64,000 nt of DNA from assembly GCA_902801485.1 (NCBI GenBank), contig CADCIP010000004.1, forward strand, positions 94,525 through 158,524, written 5' to 3'. The translations under genes were made by a program, and so were the position numbers. The stretch is from an uncultured Bacteroidales bacterium. GTDB taxonomy: Bacteria; Bacteroidota; Bacteroidia; Bacteroidales; Bacteroidaceae. Each line of letters begins with the position of its first letter. Positions within the stretch are counted from its first letter, which is position 1. Positions 17,472 to 26,953 of this stretch are shown here, piece after piece. The notes beneath the pieces were generated by a model. It had not been told where the DNA came from. It searched no databases and saw only the letters and a list, made by a program, of their open reading frames with translations.

Positions 17472-19847
17472 ATGAAACAAGCATTTCGAATTATTTCCCG
17501 CATGAAGGGCTACACAGCCCTTTCGCTCCTGGGCCTTATCATTTCCCTCAGCGGAACTATCATCATCGCACGCTACCTCTATCAGGAATGGACCATCGAC
17601 CATTGGATGCCGGACCTTGAAAGGATATGCTTCGCCCTAAGGGAGGAGTACGAGAGCGACGATCCTAATGCATACCGAAGCGCTATGACCGCAATGAAGA
17701 TGCCAAATGATGGGCAGTCCATCACAGAGATGGAGGGCGTGGAGGCCGCAACCAGTGTATGGCTGCGCAGCCTGTTCTCGGTGAAACTGGAGGGCGAGAA
17801 GACCTTCACCGTCTGCACCATCAGTGCCGACAGCGACTTTGTCAAGGTCTTTCCCCTGAAAGCCGTCGAAGGCACGCTGGATTTGCGCGTCACGGGAAAC
17901 TGCATCATCAGCGAGACGCTGGCCAAGAAGATGTTCCCAGGCGGGAGCGCCGTCGGACAGACATTCATGGCGGATAACAGTCTGCACACCGTGACGGGCA
18001 TCTTCCGCGAGCCTGCCACGAAGTCCACCCTGCACTATGAGATGGTGACGAACGCAGACAACGCGGGATCGTTCAATAACACCTTACACTTCACCTTCGC
18101 CAAGCTGAAGGAGGGCTTGACCCGCGAACAGTTCAACGCACGGCAGGTCAAGCAGAAAGGTGTCACAGCATTCAGTTATGGGAATGACAACAAGGAAGTC
18201 CTCTGGAATTACAAGCTGGAGCCGTACGATTATTTCCTGGGCTACACGAACCATGAGAACTGGCCGTCGGTGAACAAACCCAGTTCGAAGGAGCACCTGT
18301 GGATGTTGCTGGCCGTCGGCATACTGCTCTTTTTCGTTGGCATTTTCAACTTCCTCAACCTCTATGCTGTTATGCGGCATGCACGCAATCATGAGATGAC
18401 GGTGCGTCGCATCTTCGGAGCCTCGCGCCTGGACATCTTCACGATGCTCTACATGGAGAACCTGCTCATCAGCTCTCTGGCCATGGTTGGCGTGTGGATG
18501 GTCGTCGAACTGATAACGCCCCACATGAAGGAGTGGTTCAACATGGAGCAGATGACGATGCCCGTCTTCGACACCGTCCTGTCGCTTTGCATCGTGTTCT
18601 TTTTGCCGCTGACCTGCGCAGCCGGCAAGGTAAAAAGAAGCGGCGGCGGCTCTGCCCTCTTCCTATTCCTCCAGTACTTTATTTCCATTTCCCTCATCAC
18701 CGTAAGCTTCTACCTAATGCGGCAGCTATATGTGATGATGACAGCAGACCCGGGGTTCAATACCGAGAACGTCATCTCCTGCCTGCCATATACCTCTGAT
18801 ATGTACGCACTCACGGAAATGAGCAAGGAGGCAAACGACCGCCAGCTCTTCAAGGAGCGCATGTGCGAGAGTCCCTTCGTGCGCGACCTATGCGAAGATC
18901 AGGGTTTCATGGCTGAGAAATACGAGATTCAGGGCGCTAACGGGACGAGTATGTACTGGATGAAGATGAACGAACACATGCAGAATGTCCTAGGCCTGAA
19001 AATCCTGGAAGGGCGCGGACTATGCGATTCGCTCGACAGCCACAGCAACACTTACCACTGCGTCATCAACGAGACGGCCCTGAAACGCCTGGGGCTGAAG
19101 AACTGGCGCACGGAGGGTATCCCCCTCTCTTATTATCTACACGTTACGAGTGACACAGACCCCACAAAGAGCCCCACTTATCAGGTGGTAGGCATTGTGA
19201 AGGATTTTCACCCCCTGAAGCAGTCGGAGCCACAGCCGCCCCTCTTCTTTACCTATGAACAGGACAAATACGACCGGCAATATACCGTCTATTACGTGGG
19301 TAGCTCGGAGAAGCGCACGCTGGTGAGCATCGAGCCGGGCCACGAAGCGGAAGCCGTGACTTACTTGAAGAAGGTGGAGAAGGAGGTCTTCGGCAAGAAC
19401 GACCTGGACTACCATTGGCTCAGCGATGAGGTAAAGGCCATGTATGAGGAGGACCGTCGAACAGCCCGCATCTTCTTCACCTTCTCATTCCTGGCGATTG
19501 CTGTCACTTGTTTGGGAGTCCTCGGCCTGATGATGTTCGACGTGCGACGTCGCTACCGCGAAATAGCACTCCGTAAGGTCAATGGCGCCACCTTCCTCGA
19601 CATTGCCTTGCTGCTCTCACGCCGCTACCTTATTATATTGGCTGTTGCCGCTACCGTCAGCATTCCCGTCTCACTCATCGGCCTGCATCAGTTGATAACG
19701 CGCTACTATACCATCCACGCCACCATCGCCTGGTGGATTCCGCTCGTGAGCATTGCCATCGTGCTGCTGCTTTGCGCCCTGACGCTCTGGCAACAAGTAT
19801 GGAAGGCAACAAGAATCAAACCCTATGAAGTGTTGAAAGAACAATAG
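17472..19847 (+). CDS. ABC transporter permease, FtsX/MacB-like (second copy)
   Basis: Inner-membrane permease of 791 residues with the same plan as its neighbour: N-terminal helix, periplasmic domain, central helices, C-terminal FtsX core. It carries no palindromic insertion; the corresponding loop reads AAGKVKRSGGGSALF. The first 140 or so bases differ from the preceding gene at only a couple of positions, and the last 380 are about 90 percent identical, while the middle is much less alike. Two different permeases may pair as a heterodimer around the single ATPase encoded 95 bp downstream. Confidence 0.9.
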   Translation: MKQAFRIISRMKGYTALSLLGLIISLSGTIIIARYLYQEWTIDHWMPDLERICFALREEYESDDPNAYRSAMTAMKMPNDGQSITEMEGVEAATSVWLRSLFSVKLEGEKTFTVCTISADSDFVKVFPLKAVEGTLDLRVTGNCIISETLAKKMFPGGSAVGQTFMADNSLHTVTGIFREPATKSTLHYEMVTNADNAGSFNNTLHFTFAKLKEGLTREQFNARQVKQKGVTAFSYGNDNKEVLWNYKLEPYDYFLGYTNHENWPSVNKPSSKEHLWMLLAVGILLFFVGIFNFLNLYAVMRHARNHEMTVRRIFGASRLDIFTMLYMENLLISSLAMVGVWMVVELITPHMKEWFNMEQMTMPVFDTVLSLCIVFFLPLTCAAGKVKRSGGGSALFLFLQYFISISLITVSFYLMRQLYVMMTADPGFNTENVISCLPYTSDMYALTEMSKEANDRQLFKERMCESPFVRDLCEDQGFMAEKYEIQGANGTSMYWMKMNEHMQNVLGLKILEGRGLCDSLDSHSNTYHCVINETALKRLGLKNWRTEGIPLSYYLHVTSDTDPTKSPTYQVVGIVKDFHPLKQSEPQPPLFFTYEQDKYDRQYTVYYVGSSEKRTLVSIEPGHEAEAVTYLKKVEKEVFGKNDLDYHWLSDEVKAMYEEDRRTARIFFTFSFLAIAVTCLGVLGLMMFDVRRRYREIALRKVNGATFLDIALLLSRRYLIILAVAATVSIPVSLIGLHQLITRYYTIHATIAWWIPLVSIAIVLLLCALTLWQQVWKATRIKPYEVLKEQ

Positions 19848-19856
19848 GAAACCGGA

Positions 19857-19955
19857 CCCTCTCGGCCTCTCCCCTAACCCCTCTCCCGTGGGAGAAGGGA
19901 AATAAATGATAGATAAAAAATGATTAAATGGTAAATAATTAAATGGTAAATGAAA
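19857..19955. repeat. Palindromic and TTAAATGGTAAAT repeats before the ATPase gene
   Basis: 19857-19903 is a copy of the GC-rich family (CCCCTAACCCCTCTCCCGTGGGAGAAGG). 19909-19955 is a tandem of ATTAAATGGTAAAT-like words running up to the start codons. Confidence 0.75.
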
Positions 19956-19957
19956 AG

Positions 19958-20632
19958 ATGATTAAGACAACAAATCTCCAGCGCGCATTTACTACAGAAG
20001 AGGTGCGCACTATTGCCCTGAACGGCGTGAACCTTGAAATCAACGAAGGCGAGTTCGTCGCCATCATGGGCCCCAGCGGCTGCGGTAAATCAACATTGCT
20101 GAACATCCTCGGACTCCTGGATGCCCCTACAGGCGGACAATATCTGCTCGGCGGACAGGATGTGACACCACTCAGCGAACCCGAACGCGACAAGCTGCGC
20201 AAAGGACTCATCGGCTTTGTCTTCCAAAGTTTCAACCTCATCGATGACCTCAGCGTTGAGGAGAACATCGAACTGCCGCTGCTCTACATGCGACTGCCGA
20301 AGGCTGAGCGACGTAAGCGGGTAGAGGAAGCAATGCGCCGTATGGACATCAGCCATCGCGCCAAGCATTTTCCTCGTCAGCTAAGCGGCGGTCAGCAGCA
20401 GCGTGTGGCAATCGCACGTGCCGTAGTTTCGCGTCCCAAGCTCATCCTTGCCGACGAGCCCACAGGTAACCTCGACTCCAAGAACGGCCGCGAGGTAATG
20501 GATCTGCTGAGCCAGCTTCACGACGAAGGTGCTACCATCGTAATGGTGACTCACTCGCAGCGTGATGCCTCATACGCCCAGCGTATCATCAACCTATCCG
20601 ACGGACAGATTGTACAGGAAGTAGAGATGTAA
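19958..20632 (+). CDS. ABC transporter ATPase, LolD/MacB type
   Basis: Cytosolic ATPase of about 224 residues driving the two permeases upstream. It has Walker A GPSGCGKST, Q-loop FVFQSFNL, signature LSGGQQQR, Walker B LILADEP and the H-loop VTHS. Start chosen at MIKTTNLQ; a start 15 bp earlier is possible but lies in a TAAATGGTAAAT repeat. Single-domain ATPases of this type act with FtsX/MacB-like permeases on lipoproteins, peptides or drugs; which is moved here cannot be told. Confidence 0.93.
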   Translation: MIKTTNLQRAFTTEEVRTIALNGVNLEINEGEFVAIMGPSGCGKSTLLNILGLLDAPTGGQYLLGGQDVTPLSEPERDKLRKGLIGFVFQSFNLIDDLSVEENIELPLLYMRLPKAERRKRVEEAMRRMDISHRAKHFPRQLSGGQQQRVAIARAVVSRPKLILADEPTGNLDSKNGREVMDLLSQLHDEGATIVMVTHSQRDASYAQRIINLSDGQIVQEVEM

Positions 20633-20633
20633 A

Positions 20634-20705
20634 AAGCCTCACCGCCCCCCTCTTTTACAATTGAAAATTGAGAATTGAGAATTGAGAATTGAACATTGAG
20701 AATTT
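20634..20705. repeat. Palindromic half-element and AATTGAGA tandem before the TolC-like gene
   Basis: 20634-20656 begins AAGCCTCACCGCCCCCC (left end of the GC-rich family); 20657-20705 is a tandem of AATTGAGA and AACATTGAG words. They fill the whole spacer between the ATPase and TolC-like genes. Confidence 0.8.
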
Positions 20706-20710
20706 AACGA

Positions 20711-22183
20711 ATGAAAAGACTACTTTTCCTACTTTTGTTCCTTATTGAAGGGCCAATGTTCAAGGGTCAATGTTCTTCCCGTTGGTCAGGTGCAGACGGA
20801 ACAATGGCTTACGGACAAGACACGCTTTGCCTGTCCCTGGACAAATGTATTGCCTTGGCACAACAACAGTCGGCAGACGCACTGGCGGCAAAGCATCAGT
20901 TGGAGGCGGCAGAATGGAACTACCGCTACTATCAGGCGAACTACTTGCCGTCGGTATCGCTCTCGTCATCGCCTTCGCTGAACCGTCAGGTCAGTAGCAT
21001 CACGCAACCCGATGGTACCAATGTTTTTGTGCGGCAGAACCAGTTGAGCACCGACCTTTCGCTAAGCATCAAGCAGAATATAGCATTGACGGGCGGCACG
21101 CTCTTCGTGAGCAGTAGCCTCTACCGTCAGGACGAGTTTGAGCAACACACACACGGCTACAGCACAGTGCCCTTCTCTATCGGCTATCAGCAAAGCCTTT
21201 TGGGGCACAACAGCCTAAAGTGGGCAAAACGCACAGAACCATTGCGGGTACGTATGGCCAGGAAACAGTACAACGAGACAATGGAACTGGTGGCCTCACG
21301 AGCCAGCAGCTACTTCTTCATGCTGGCTTCGGCTCAGACCGACCTGGACATCGCCCGACAGAACTATGCGGTAAGCGATACCCTGCACCGATATGCACGC
21401 AGCCGCTATGAACGAGGAAGTATCACAGAAAATGAGATGCTGCAACTGGAGGTGAACCGACTGACCGAGGAAACCAACCAGCTTAATGCTGAGGCAGAAG
21501 TGGAGGAGTCGATGCTGACGCTGAAGTCGTACTTGGGAATAAAGGATCCTGTGACGCTGAAGGTGGTACCCGATACGCTGATTCACGACACAATGTATGA
21601 TGCAGAGGAAGCCTTGGCGCTGGCTTTAGAGAACAACCCCGACCCCGACCAGTTCCGTCTTAACATCATAGAGAGCCAGAGCTCGCTCGCTGCAGCCAAG
21701 GCTAATCGCGGCCTGAAAGCTGACCTGTACGTGAAGTTCGGTCTTTCTCAAACGGGAACAACACTGGGAGAAGCTTATTCGAAACCATTGAACCAGCAGT
21801 ATGGCAGCCTAACATTGTCGCTACCGCTCTTGGACTGGGGACGGGGAAAGGGACAAGTGCGCGTGGCAAAGTCGAGGCTGGAACTGACACAGACGCAAAG
21901 CGATCAGGCTATGGAGGACTTTCGGCTGAACGTACTGAAAATGGTACGTCAATACAACTTGCAAGGCTATCGCGTACGCATTGCCTACAAGACAAGAGAG
22001 ACAGCCCTTCGCCGCTACGAAGTAGCACGCTGGCTGTATGTGCAAGGGCGCACGACGCTACTGGAGTTCAATACCAGCATCAGCGAGAAGGACAAGGCAC
22101 AACGGGCCTTCATCGGTTCCCTGCAAACCTATTGGAGCTTATACTATGGACTGAGGAGCCTGACGCTGAAGAATGAAGAGTGA
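20711..22183 (+). CDS. TolC-family outer-membrane efflux channel
   Basis: Outer-membrane/periplasmic tunnel protein of 490 residues. It has the duplicated TolC-type helices (LSLDKCIALAQQQSADALAAKHQLEAAEWNYRYYQANYLP start; LPLLDWGRGKGQVRVAKSRLE in the second half). It should link the inner-membrane ABC complex to the outside. The leader is odd: after a normal hydrophobic start the region EGPMFKGQCSSRWSG is encoded by a 14-bp duplication (20750-20777), which may have lengthened the signal peptide. Its last codons overlap the start of a GAAGAGTGAAG-type repeat. Confidence 0.92.
   Translation: MKRLLFLLLFLIEGPMFKGQCSSRWSGADGTMAYGQDTLCLSLDKCIALAQQQSADALAAKHQLEAAEWNYRYYQANYLPSVSLSSSPSLNRQVSSITQPDGTNVFVRQNQLSTDLSLSIKQNIALTGGTLFVSSSLYRQDEFEQHTHGYSTVPFSIGYQQSLLGHNSLKWAKRTEPLRVRMARKQYNETMELVASRASSYFFMLASAQTDLDIARQNYAVSDTLHRYARSRYERGSITENEMLQLEVNRLTEETNQLNAEAEVEESMLTLKSYLGIKDPVTLKVVPDTLIHDTMYDAEEALALALENNPDPDQFRLNIIESQSSLAAAKANRGLKADLYVKFGLSQTGTTLGEAYSKPLNQQYGSLTLSLPLLDWGRGKGQVRVAKSRLELTQTQSDQAMEDFRLNVLKMVRQYNLQGYRVRIAYKTRETALRRYEVARWLYVQGRTTLLEFNTSISEKDKAQRAFIGSLQTYWSLYYGLRSLTLKNEE
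20750..20777. repeat. 14-bp direct duplication in the TolC-like leader
   Basis: GGGCCAATGTTCAA is followed directly by GGGTCAATGTTCTT. It lies just after the hydrophobic core of the signal peptide. Confidence 0.75.
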
Positions 22184-22260
22184 AGAAGGCTGAAGTAGGA
22201 AGTCTGAAGTCTGATGGAAGATGGAAGAGGTAAATCGTAAATCATTAAATAGAAAATAAC
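22169..22260. repeat. GAAGAGTGAAG and TAAATC word repeats in the tolC-hlyD spacer
   Basis: A run of GAATGAAGAGTGAAG, AGTCTGAAG and GATGGAAGA words followed by TAAATCGTAAATCATTAAAT. The 21 bases 22169-22189 recur exactly, in inverse orientation, at 48096-48116 inside the CotH-like gene. Confidence 0.8.
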
Positions 22261-22264
22261 AGAA

Positions 22265-23530
22265 GTGGATATAAAGTTACCTAAAAAGCCATGGTACGTA
22301 AGGTACCTGAGATACATTATCGGTGGGATGGTGCTCGCCGGGCTGATTGTCTATGCCCTTGTGCTGCAACTGGGGCCGCGAACGCTGAAAGTGAAGATTG
22401 CCGAAGAGCAGATAGCCACAGTTAGCGAGGGCGATTTTCTGGAGTACATCGATGTGAACGGTGTGGTATGTCCTGCCACCAGTATGCGAGTGAATGCCAA
22501 AGAAGGTGGAACGGTGGAGCGTATCTGTTGCCATAACGGTGATATACTGAAACGCGGTGATACCATTCTCATTCTATCCAACCCAAAAGTGTTGGAGGAA
22601 ATGGCTGCGGAGCGACAGAGTTACGAGCTGCAACAGATGCAGCATCGTCAGCAACTCATCGAGATGCAGCAGAAAAGCATCACCCTGCGCAGCCAGGCGT
22701 TACAGGCCAACTTCGAGTTGAAGAAAATAAGCAAGGACTTCGAGCTGGCAGAAGAAGAGGCGCGTATGGGTGTCAGAAGTAAAGCACAGTTGGAGGTAGC
22801 AAGTGACGAATACGAGTACAACCGTCGTCGTACCCTGCTAAACATCGAGAGCTTACATCAGGATTCCGTGCTGAACGTAATTAACCGTCAGCTTATCCAG
22901 CAACAGATGGCTATCGAGGCGCAAAAGCTGGAGAACAGCAACAAACGCCGTGATGCCCTTGTCGTTCTTGCTCCTACCGACGGACAGATAGGTAACCTGA
23001 ATGCAACCATCGGGGCACAAGTCTCGGCAGGTGAGCAAATAGGCGAAATAGGTGTGCTGACCGACTACAAGGTTACCGCCCGACTGAACGAATACTACAT
23101 AGACCGCATCCAGACAGGACTCCCAGCAACAGCTATCCTGAAAGGTCATAAGTACGCCTTTGAGGTCAGCCATACCACGCCGCAGGTGCAAGATCACAGC
23201 TTTGCCATAGAACTCAGAAGGCCCTTGAGTCCCATGAGACCTATAGGAGAGGAGGAGAACTGGCGCATAGGACAAACATTAAGACTGCAAATAGAATTGG
23301 GAAAACCGGAACGTCGTCTTATCATCCCTCGTGGCAACTTCTATACACAGACAAGCGGACAATGGGTCATGAAGGTGGATGAGAAAGGTCATAGTGCCCG
23401 ACGCACCCCCATCAAGTTGGGCCGACAGAATGCCGAGCATTACGAAATCGTCAGCGGTCTGAACCCCGGAGACAGAATCCTTATCAATGGCTATGAAGCC
23501 TTTGGTGACGCAGAAATCATAAAGTGGTAA
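22265..23530 (+). CDS. HlyD/MacA-family periplasmic adaptor
   Basis: Membrane-fusion protein of 421 residues joining the ABC permeases to the TolC-like channel. It shows one N-terminal helix (YIIGGMVLAGLIVYALVL), a split lipoyl-like domain (GTVERICCHNGDILKRGDTILILSNP and TDGQIGNLNATIGAQVSAGEQIGEI), a coiled-coil hairpin (about 110-215) and a C-terminal barrel region. The start is GTG at 22265; the next in-frame ATG would cut into the membrane helix. Last gene of the sigma-54 operon; a terminator follows. Confidence 0.9.
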   Translation: MDIKLPKKPWYVRYLRYIIGGMVLAGLIVYALVLQLGPRTLKVKIAEEQIATVSEGDFLEYIDVNGVVCPATSMRVNAKEGGTVERICCHNGDILKRGDTILILSNPKVLEEMAAERQSYELQQMQHRQQLIEMQQKSITLRSQALQANFELKKISKDFELAEEEARMGVRSKAQLEVASDEYEYNRRRTLLNIESLHQDSVLNVINRQLIQQQMAIEAQKLENSNKRRDALVVLAPTDGQIGNLNATIGAQVSAGEQIGEIGVLTDYKVTARLNEYYIDRIQTGLPATAILKGHKYAFEVSHTTPQVQDHSFAIELRRPLSPMRPIGEEENWRIGQTLRLQIELGKPERRLIIPRGNFYTQTSGQWVMKVDEKGHSARRTPIKLGRQNAEHYEIVSGLNPGDRILINGYEAFGDAEIIKW

Positions 23531-23538
23531 ATAACAGA

Positions 23539-23570
23539 AAAAGGCACCCATTTCCGGATGCCTTTCTCTC
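23539..23570. terminator. Bidirectional terminator between the adaptor gene and cvpA
   Basis: AAAGGCA at 23540-23546 pairs with TGCCTTT at 23559-23565, flanked by A-rich and T/C-rich runs, between two convergent genes. Confidence 0.75.
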
Positions 23571-23591
23571 TTTCTATAGTAAAACCAATCT

Positions 23592-24020
23592 TTATTTTAT
23601 CTGATTAATCAACCCTAATACTTGTTCCTTTAGCGAATCAATACCGTTTATTAAAGTCGGCACATATTGCTTCAGCGGTTCCAGCTTTTCGAGGACGAGC
23701 AGGATGAAACCTGCAATTAAGCCCCATTTGATACATCCCAAGACAGCACCCAGGAGGTGGTTGATAAAACCGGCAAAAGGAATCTTGTCTAATATCTTGG
23801 TGAGGATGGTGGCAAGCAGACCTAAGGCAAAGGGCGTACCCAGCGTAATGAAGATAAACACCCACATATTGCAACCTACGGTCTTAAAGTAGATGTAAGC
23901 AATGCCAAGGCCTATCAGAAAGCCACCGGCCGAAACCAGTTCCTCGAAAAGACCGTTTATCCATCCCTTTATCAGCCCGTACAGAAGAGCACAGACACAA
24001 GCTATCTCGATCCAAATCAT
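23592..24020 (-). CDS. cvpA: CvpA family membrane protein
   Basis: Inner-membrane protein of 142 residues with four hydrophobic helices (about 2-20, 28-47, 58-82 and 95-115). The family, named from colicin V production, has no well-settled biochemical role. Its ATG overlaps the infB stop by 4 bp (ATGA), so it is translationally coupled to infB. It ends the rimP-nusA-infB-cvpA operon here; in other Bacteroidales, as I recall, sufB follows directly, but here the next gene is convergent. Confidence 0.85.
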   Translation of the reverse strand: MIWIEIACVCALLYGLIKGWINGLFEELVSAGGFLIGLGIAYIYFKTVGCNMWVFIFITLGTPFALGLLATILTKILDKIPFAGFINHLLGAVLGCIKWGLIAGFILLVLEKLEPLKQYVPTLINGIDSLKEQVLGLINQIK

Positions 24021-26890
24021 AACTTAGCCTTTATCTCTATCTCCTGGAAGGTCTCTAAGATATCACCCTCGCGAAGGTCGTTGTAGTTGACCAAAGAGAT
24101 ACCGCACTCGAAGTTGGTGGTTACCTCCTTAACATCGTCCTTGAATCGTTTCAGCGCAAGGATGGAACCGGTGTGGATAACAATACCGTCGCGAATGACG
24201 CGAGCCTTGTTGGTGCGGTTGACCTTACCCTCTATTACATAAGCTCCGGCTACGACACCTACCTTGCTGATATGATATACCTGACGAACCTCTACCTGAG
24301 CGGTTACCTCTTCCTTGATTTCAGGACTGAGCATACCCTCCATAGCATCGGTTACCTCCTCGATGGCATCGTAGATGACGCTGTACAGACGGATATCTAC
24401 CCCCATCTGTTCGGCCAGCTTACGGGCAGCAGCACTGGGACGTACCTGGAAACCGACAATGAAACAGTTCTCGGCTGCGGCGGCCATATTGACATCGCTC
24501 TCGCTGATCTGACCCACAGCCTTGTAGATGACGTTCACCTGGATCTTCTCGGTAGAGAGCTTGATGAGTGAATCGCTCAGGGCCTCGATAGAACCGTCCA
24601 CGTCGCCCTTGACAATAAGGTTGAGTTCCTTGAAGTCGCCCAGGGCAATACGACGGCCCAGCTCTGTGAGGTCGAAACGCTTCATGGTACGCAATCCCTG
24701 CTCACGAGCCAGCTGTTCGCGCTTGGTGGCTATCTCGCGTGCCTCCTGGTCGGAATCCATCACATGGAAGGTATCACCGGCCTGAGGAGCACCGTTCAAG
24801 CCCAAGATAGTAGCTGCCTGGGCAGGACCGATCTTCTCGACACGACGGCCACGTTCGTCCAACATGGCCTTTACACGGCCGTAGTTGGTACCTGCCAATA
24901 CAATATCGCCTACGTGCAGGGTTCCGTTGCTAAGAAGCACGGTGGCAACGTAGCCGCGGCCCTTATCCAGACTGGATTCGATGATGCTACCCGTAGCCTT
25001 GCGGTTGGGGTTGGCTTTGAGGTCGAGCATCTCGGCTTCGAGAAGCACCTTCTCCAAAAGTTCCTCAACACCAATACCCTTCTTGGCACTGATGTCCTGG
25101 CTCTGGTACTTACCGCCCCATTCCTCAACGAGGAAGTTCATATTTGCAAGTCCTTCCTTAATCTTGTCGGGATTGGCTCCGGGCTTATCTATTTTGTTGA
25201 TTGCAAAGACAATGGGTACATTAGCTGCTGTGGCATGAGCAATAGCCTCCTTGGTCTGAGGCATGATGTCGTCGTCGGCAGCCACAATGATGATGGCAAT
25301 ATCCGTTACCTGAGCACCACGGGCACGCATAGCAGTAAAGGCTTCGTGACCAGGAGTATCCAGGAAGGTTACATGACGGCCATCGGGCAGCGTTACGTTG
25401 TATGCACCGATATGCTGGGTAATACCTCCGGCCTCACCGGCAATAACATTGGTCTTGCGGATATAGTCGAGCAGAGAGGTCTTACCGTGGTCAACATGTC
25501 CCATGACAGTAACGATGGGAGCGCGTGGAACCAAATCTTCCTCGGCATCCTCCACTTCGTTTACTGCCTCGCTAACCTCGGCACTTACATATTCGGTGGT
25601 AAAGCCGAACTCCTCGGCCACGAGGTTGATGGTCTCGGCATCCATACGCTGGTTGATGCTGACCATGATACCGATCTGCATACAGGTACCGATAACCTGT
25701 GTGACGGGCACATTCATCATGGTAGCCAACTCGTTGGCCGTCACGAATTCGGTCAGCTTCAGCACCTTGCTTTCTGCTGCCTGGTTCTCGAGCTGCTCCT
25801 CCATTCCCTGACGGATGGCATCGCGCTTCTCACGACGGTACTTGGCGCCCTTGCCCATCTTGTTGTTCTTGTTGGTAAGGCGGGCCAGTGTCTCGCGCAC
25901 CTGCTTTGCTACCTCTTCTTCGCTTACCTCGGGTTGCAGGAAGGCTTGCTGCTTCTGCTTATTCTTCTTCTTGCCACCACCATTCTGCTGTCCCTGGTTG
26001 TTATTGTTCTTGTTCTTCTGGAAGTTCTGAGGCTGATTGGCCACATCGTTGACATCCACACGCTCCTTGCTGGTGCGCAGACGCTTCTTGCGCTCGCCCT
26101 GAGCCTGTTGGTGCTGAGCCTGTTGCTGGGCACGCTTCTCATCACGTTCACGGCGTTTCTCCTCCTTGGTCTTCTTCTTTGGACGAGTACTCTGGTTCAG
26201 GCTGTCAAGGTCAATCTTTCCCTTAACGGTAAGACCGGGGCCGGGCTGTGGAGCGGGAGCCAGACGGAATACACCGTTCTCCTCGATTCCTATTTCCTTC
26301 TTCTCTTTCTTCTTTCGGGCAGGCTTCTCCGGCTCTTCCTCGACATCGTTTTTTTCCGGAGCTATGGGTGTTTCGGGTTCTGCCGGTGTTTCCTGAACCT
26401 CTGGAACCTCTGGAGCTTCCGGAGCCTCTGGAACTTCTGGAACCTCTGGAACCTCTGGAACTTCTGGAGCCTCTGGAACTTCTGGAGCCTCTGGAACTTC
26501 TGGAGCCTCTGGAGTTTTCTCTTCAGGGGTCAGCTGAGGTTTTGGCTCTTCTACGGGCTTTGGCTGAGGCTTTTTTCCTCCCAGGTCGATCTGCCCCAGA
26601 ATCTTGGGACCCTGAATACGAGGTTTCTCCTCGACATACTCCTCCACAACGGGAGCAGGCTTCTTGCGCTCCTTGGTCTGTCCCTGACGCTGCTGAATAA
26701 GCACCTTAGCTTCGGTGCGCAGGCTCTTGTCTGTACTGAACTCCTGCTGCAAGAGGGTAAACTGCTCGTCGGATATCTTATAGTTGGGGTTAGCCTCCAC
26801 CTCGGAGAAACCCTTTTTCTGCAGAAACTCTACAACTGTCTGCAGACCTATATTGAATTCTTTTGTTACCTTATTTAATCTTACGCTCAT
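24017..26890 (-). CDS. infB: Translation initiation factor IF-2
   Basis: GTPase that brings initiator tRNA to the 30S subunit, 957 residues. N-terminal IF2_N domain (1-50), a long charged linker, then the G domain with GHVDHGKT (about residue 465), DTPGHEAF and NKIDKP, followed by domains II-IV. The linker at about 128-172 is a run of PEAPEVP units made by an 18-bp/9-bp tandem repeat (26392-26514), and the following stretch is rich in Lys, Gln and Asn. Second to last gene of the operon. A 704-codon open frame on the opposite strand is a by-product of this repeat-rich, biased sequence. Confidence 0.98.
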   Translation of the reverse strand: MSVRLNKVTKEFNIGLQTVVEFLQKKGFSEVEANPNYKISDEQFTLLQQEFSTDKSLRTEAKVLIQQRQGQTKERKKPAPVVEEYVEEKPRIQGPKILGQIDLGGKKPQPKPVEEPKPQLTPEEKTPEAPEVPEAPEVPEAPEVPEVPEVPEVPEAPEAPEVPEVQETPAEPETPIAPEKNDVEEEPEKPARKKKEKKEIGIEENGVFRLAPAPQPGPGLTVKGKIDLDSLNQSTRPKKKTKEEKRRERDEKRAQQQAQHQQAQGERKKRLRTSKERVDVNDVANQPQNFQKNKNNNNQGQQNGGGKKKNKQKQQAFLQPEVSEEEVAKQVRETLARLTNKNNKMGKGAKYRREKRDAIRQGMEEQLENQAAESKVLKLTEFVTANELATMMNVPVTQVIGTCMQIGIMVSINQRMDAETINLVAEEFGFTTEYVSAEVSEAVNEVEDAEEDLVPRAPIVTVMGHVDHGKTSLLDYIRKTNVIAGEAGGITQHIGAYNVTLPDGRHVTFLDTPGHEAFTAMRARGAQVTDIAIIIVAADDDIMPQTKEAIAHATAANVPIVFAINKIDKPGANPDKIKEGLANMNFLVEEWGGKYQSQDISAKKGIGVEELLEKVLLEAEMLDLKANPNRKATGSIIESSLDKGRGYVATVLLSNGTLHVGDIVLAGTNYGRVKAMLDERGRRVEKIGPAQAATILGLNGAPQAGDTFHVMDSDQEAREIATKREQLAREQGLRTMKRFDLTELGRRIALGDFKELNLIVKGDVDGSIEALSDSLIKLSTEKIQVNVIYKAVGQISESDVNMAAAAENCFIVGFQVRPSAAARKLAEQMGVDIRLYSVIYDAIEEVTDAMEGMLSPEIKEEVTAQVEVRQVYHISKVGVVAGAYVIEGKVNRTNKARVIRDGIVIHTGSILALKRFKDDVKEVTTNFECGISLVNYNDLREGDILETFQEIEIKAKL
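26392..26514. repeat. 9/18-bp tandem repeat in the infB linker
   Basis: About 13 copies of a GGAACCTCT/GGAGCTTCT-like 9-mer, read on the minus strand as alternating PEV and PEA tripeptides. Likely variable in length between strains. Confidence 0.9.
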
Positions 26891-26953
26891 TCGTTTATGT
26901 TTTTGAGTTTGTAAGTTTTCTTTTTGGTTATCGTTGACGTTAACGTTCCCGTT

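Noticed and set aside
24764-26878. A 704-codon plus-strand open frame opposite infB
   Set aside because: It is the antisense of infB with Leu-rich, low-complexity translation; infB is certain, so this is a composition effect.
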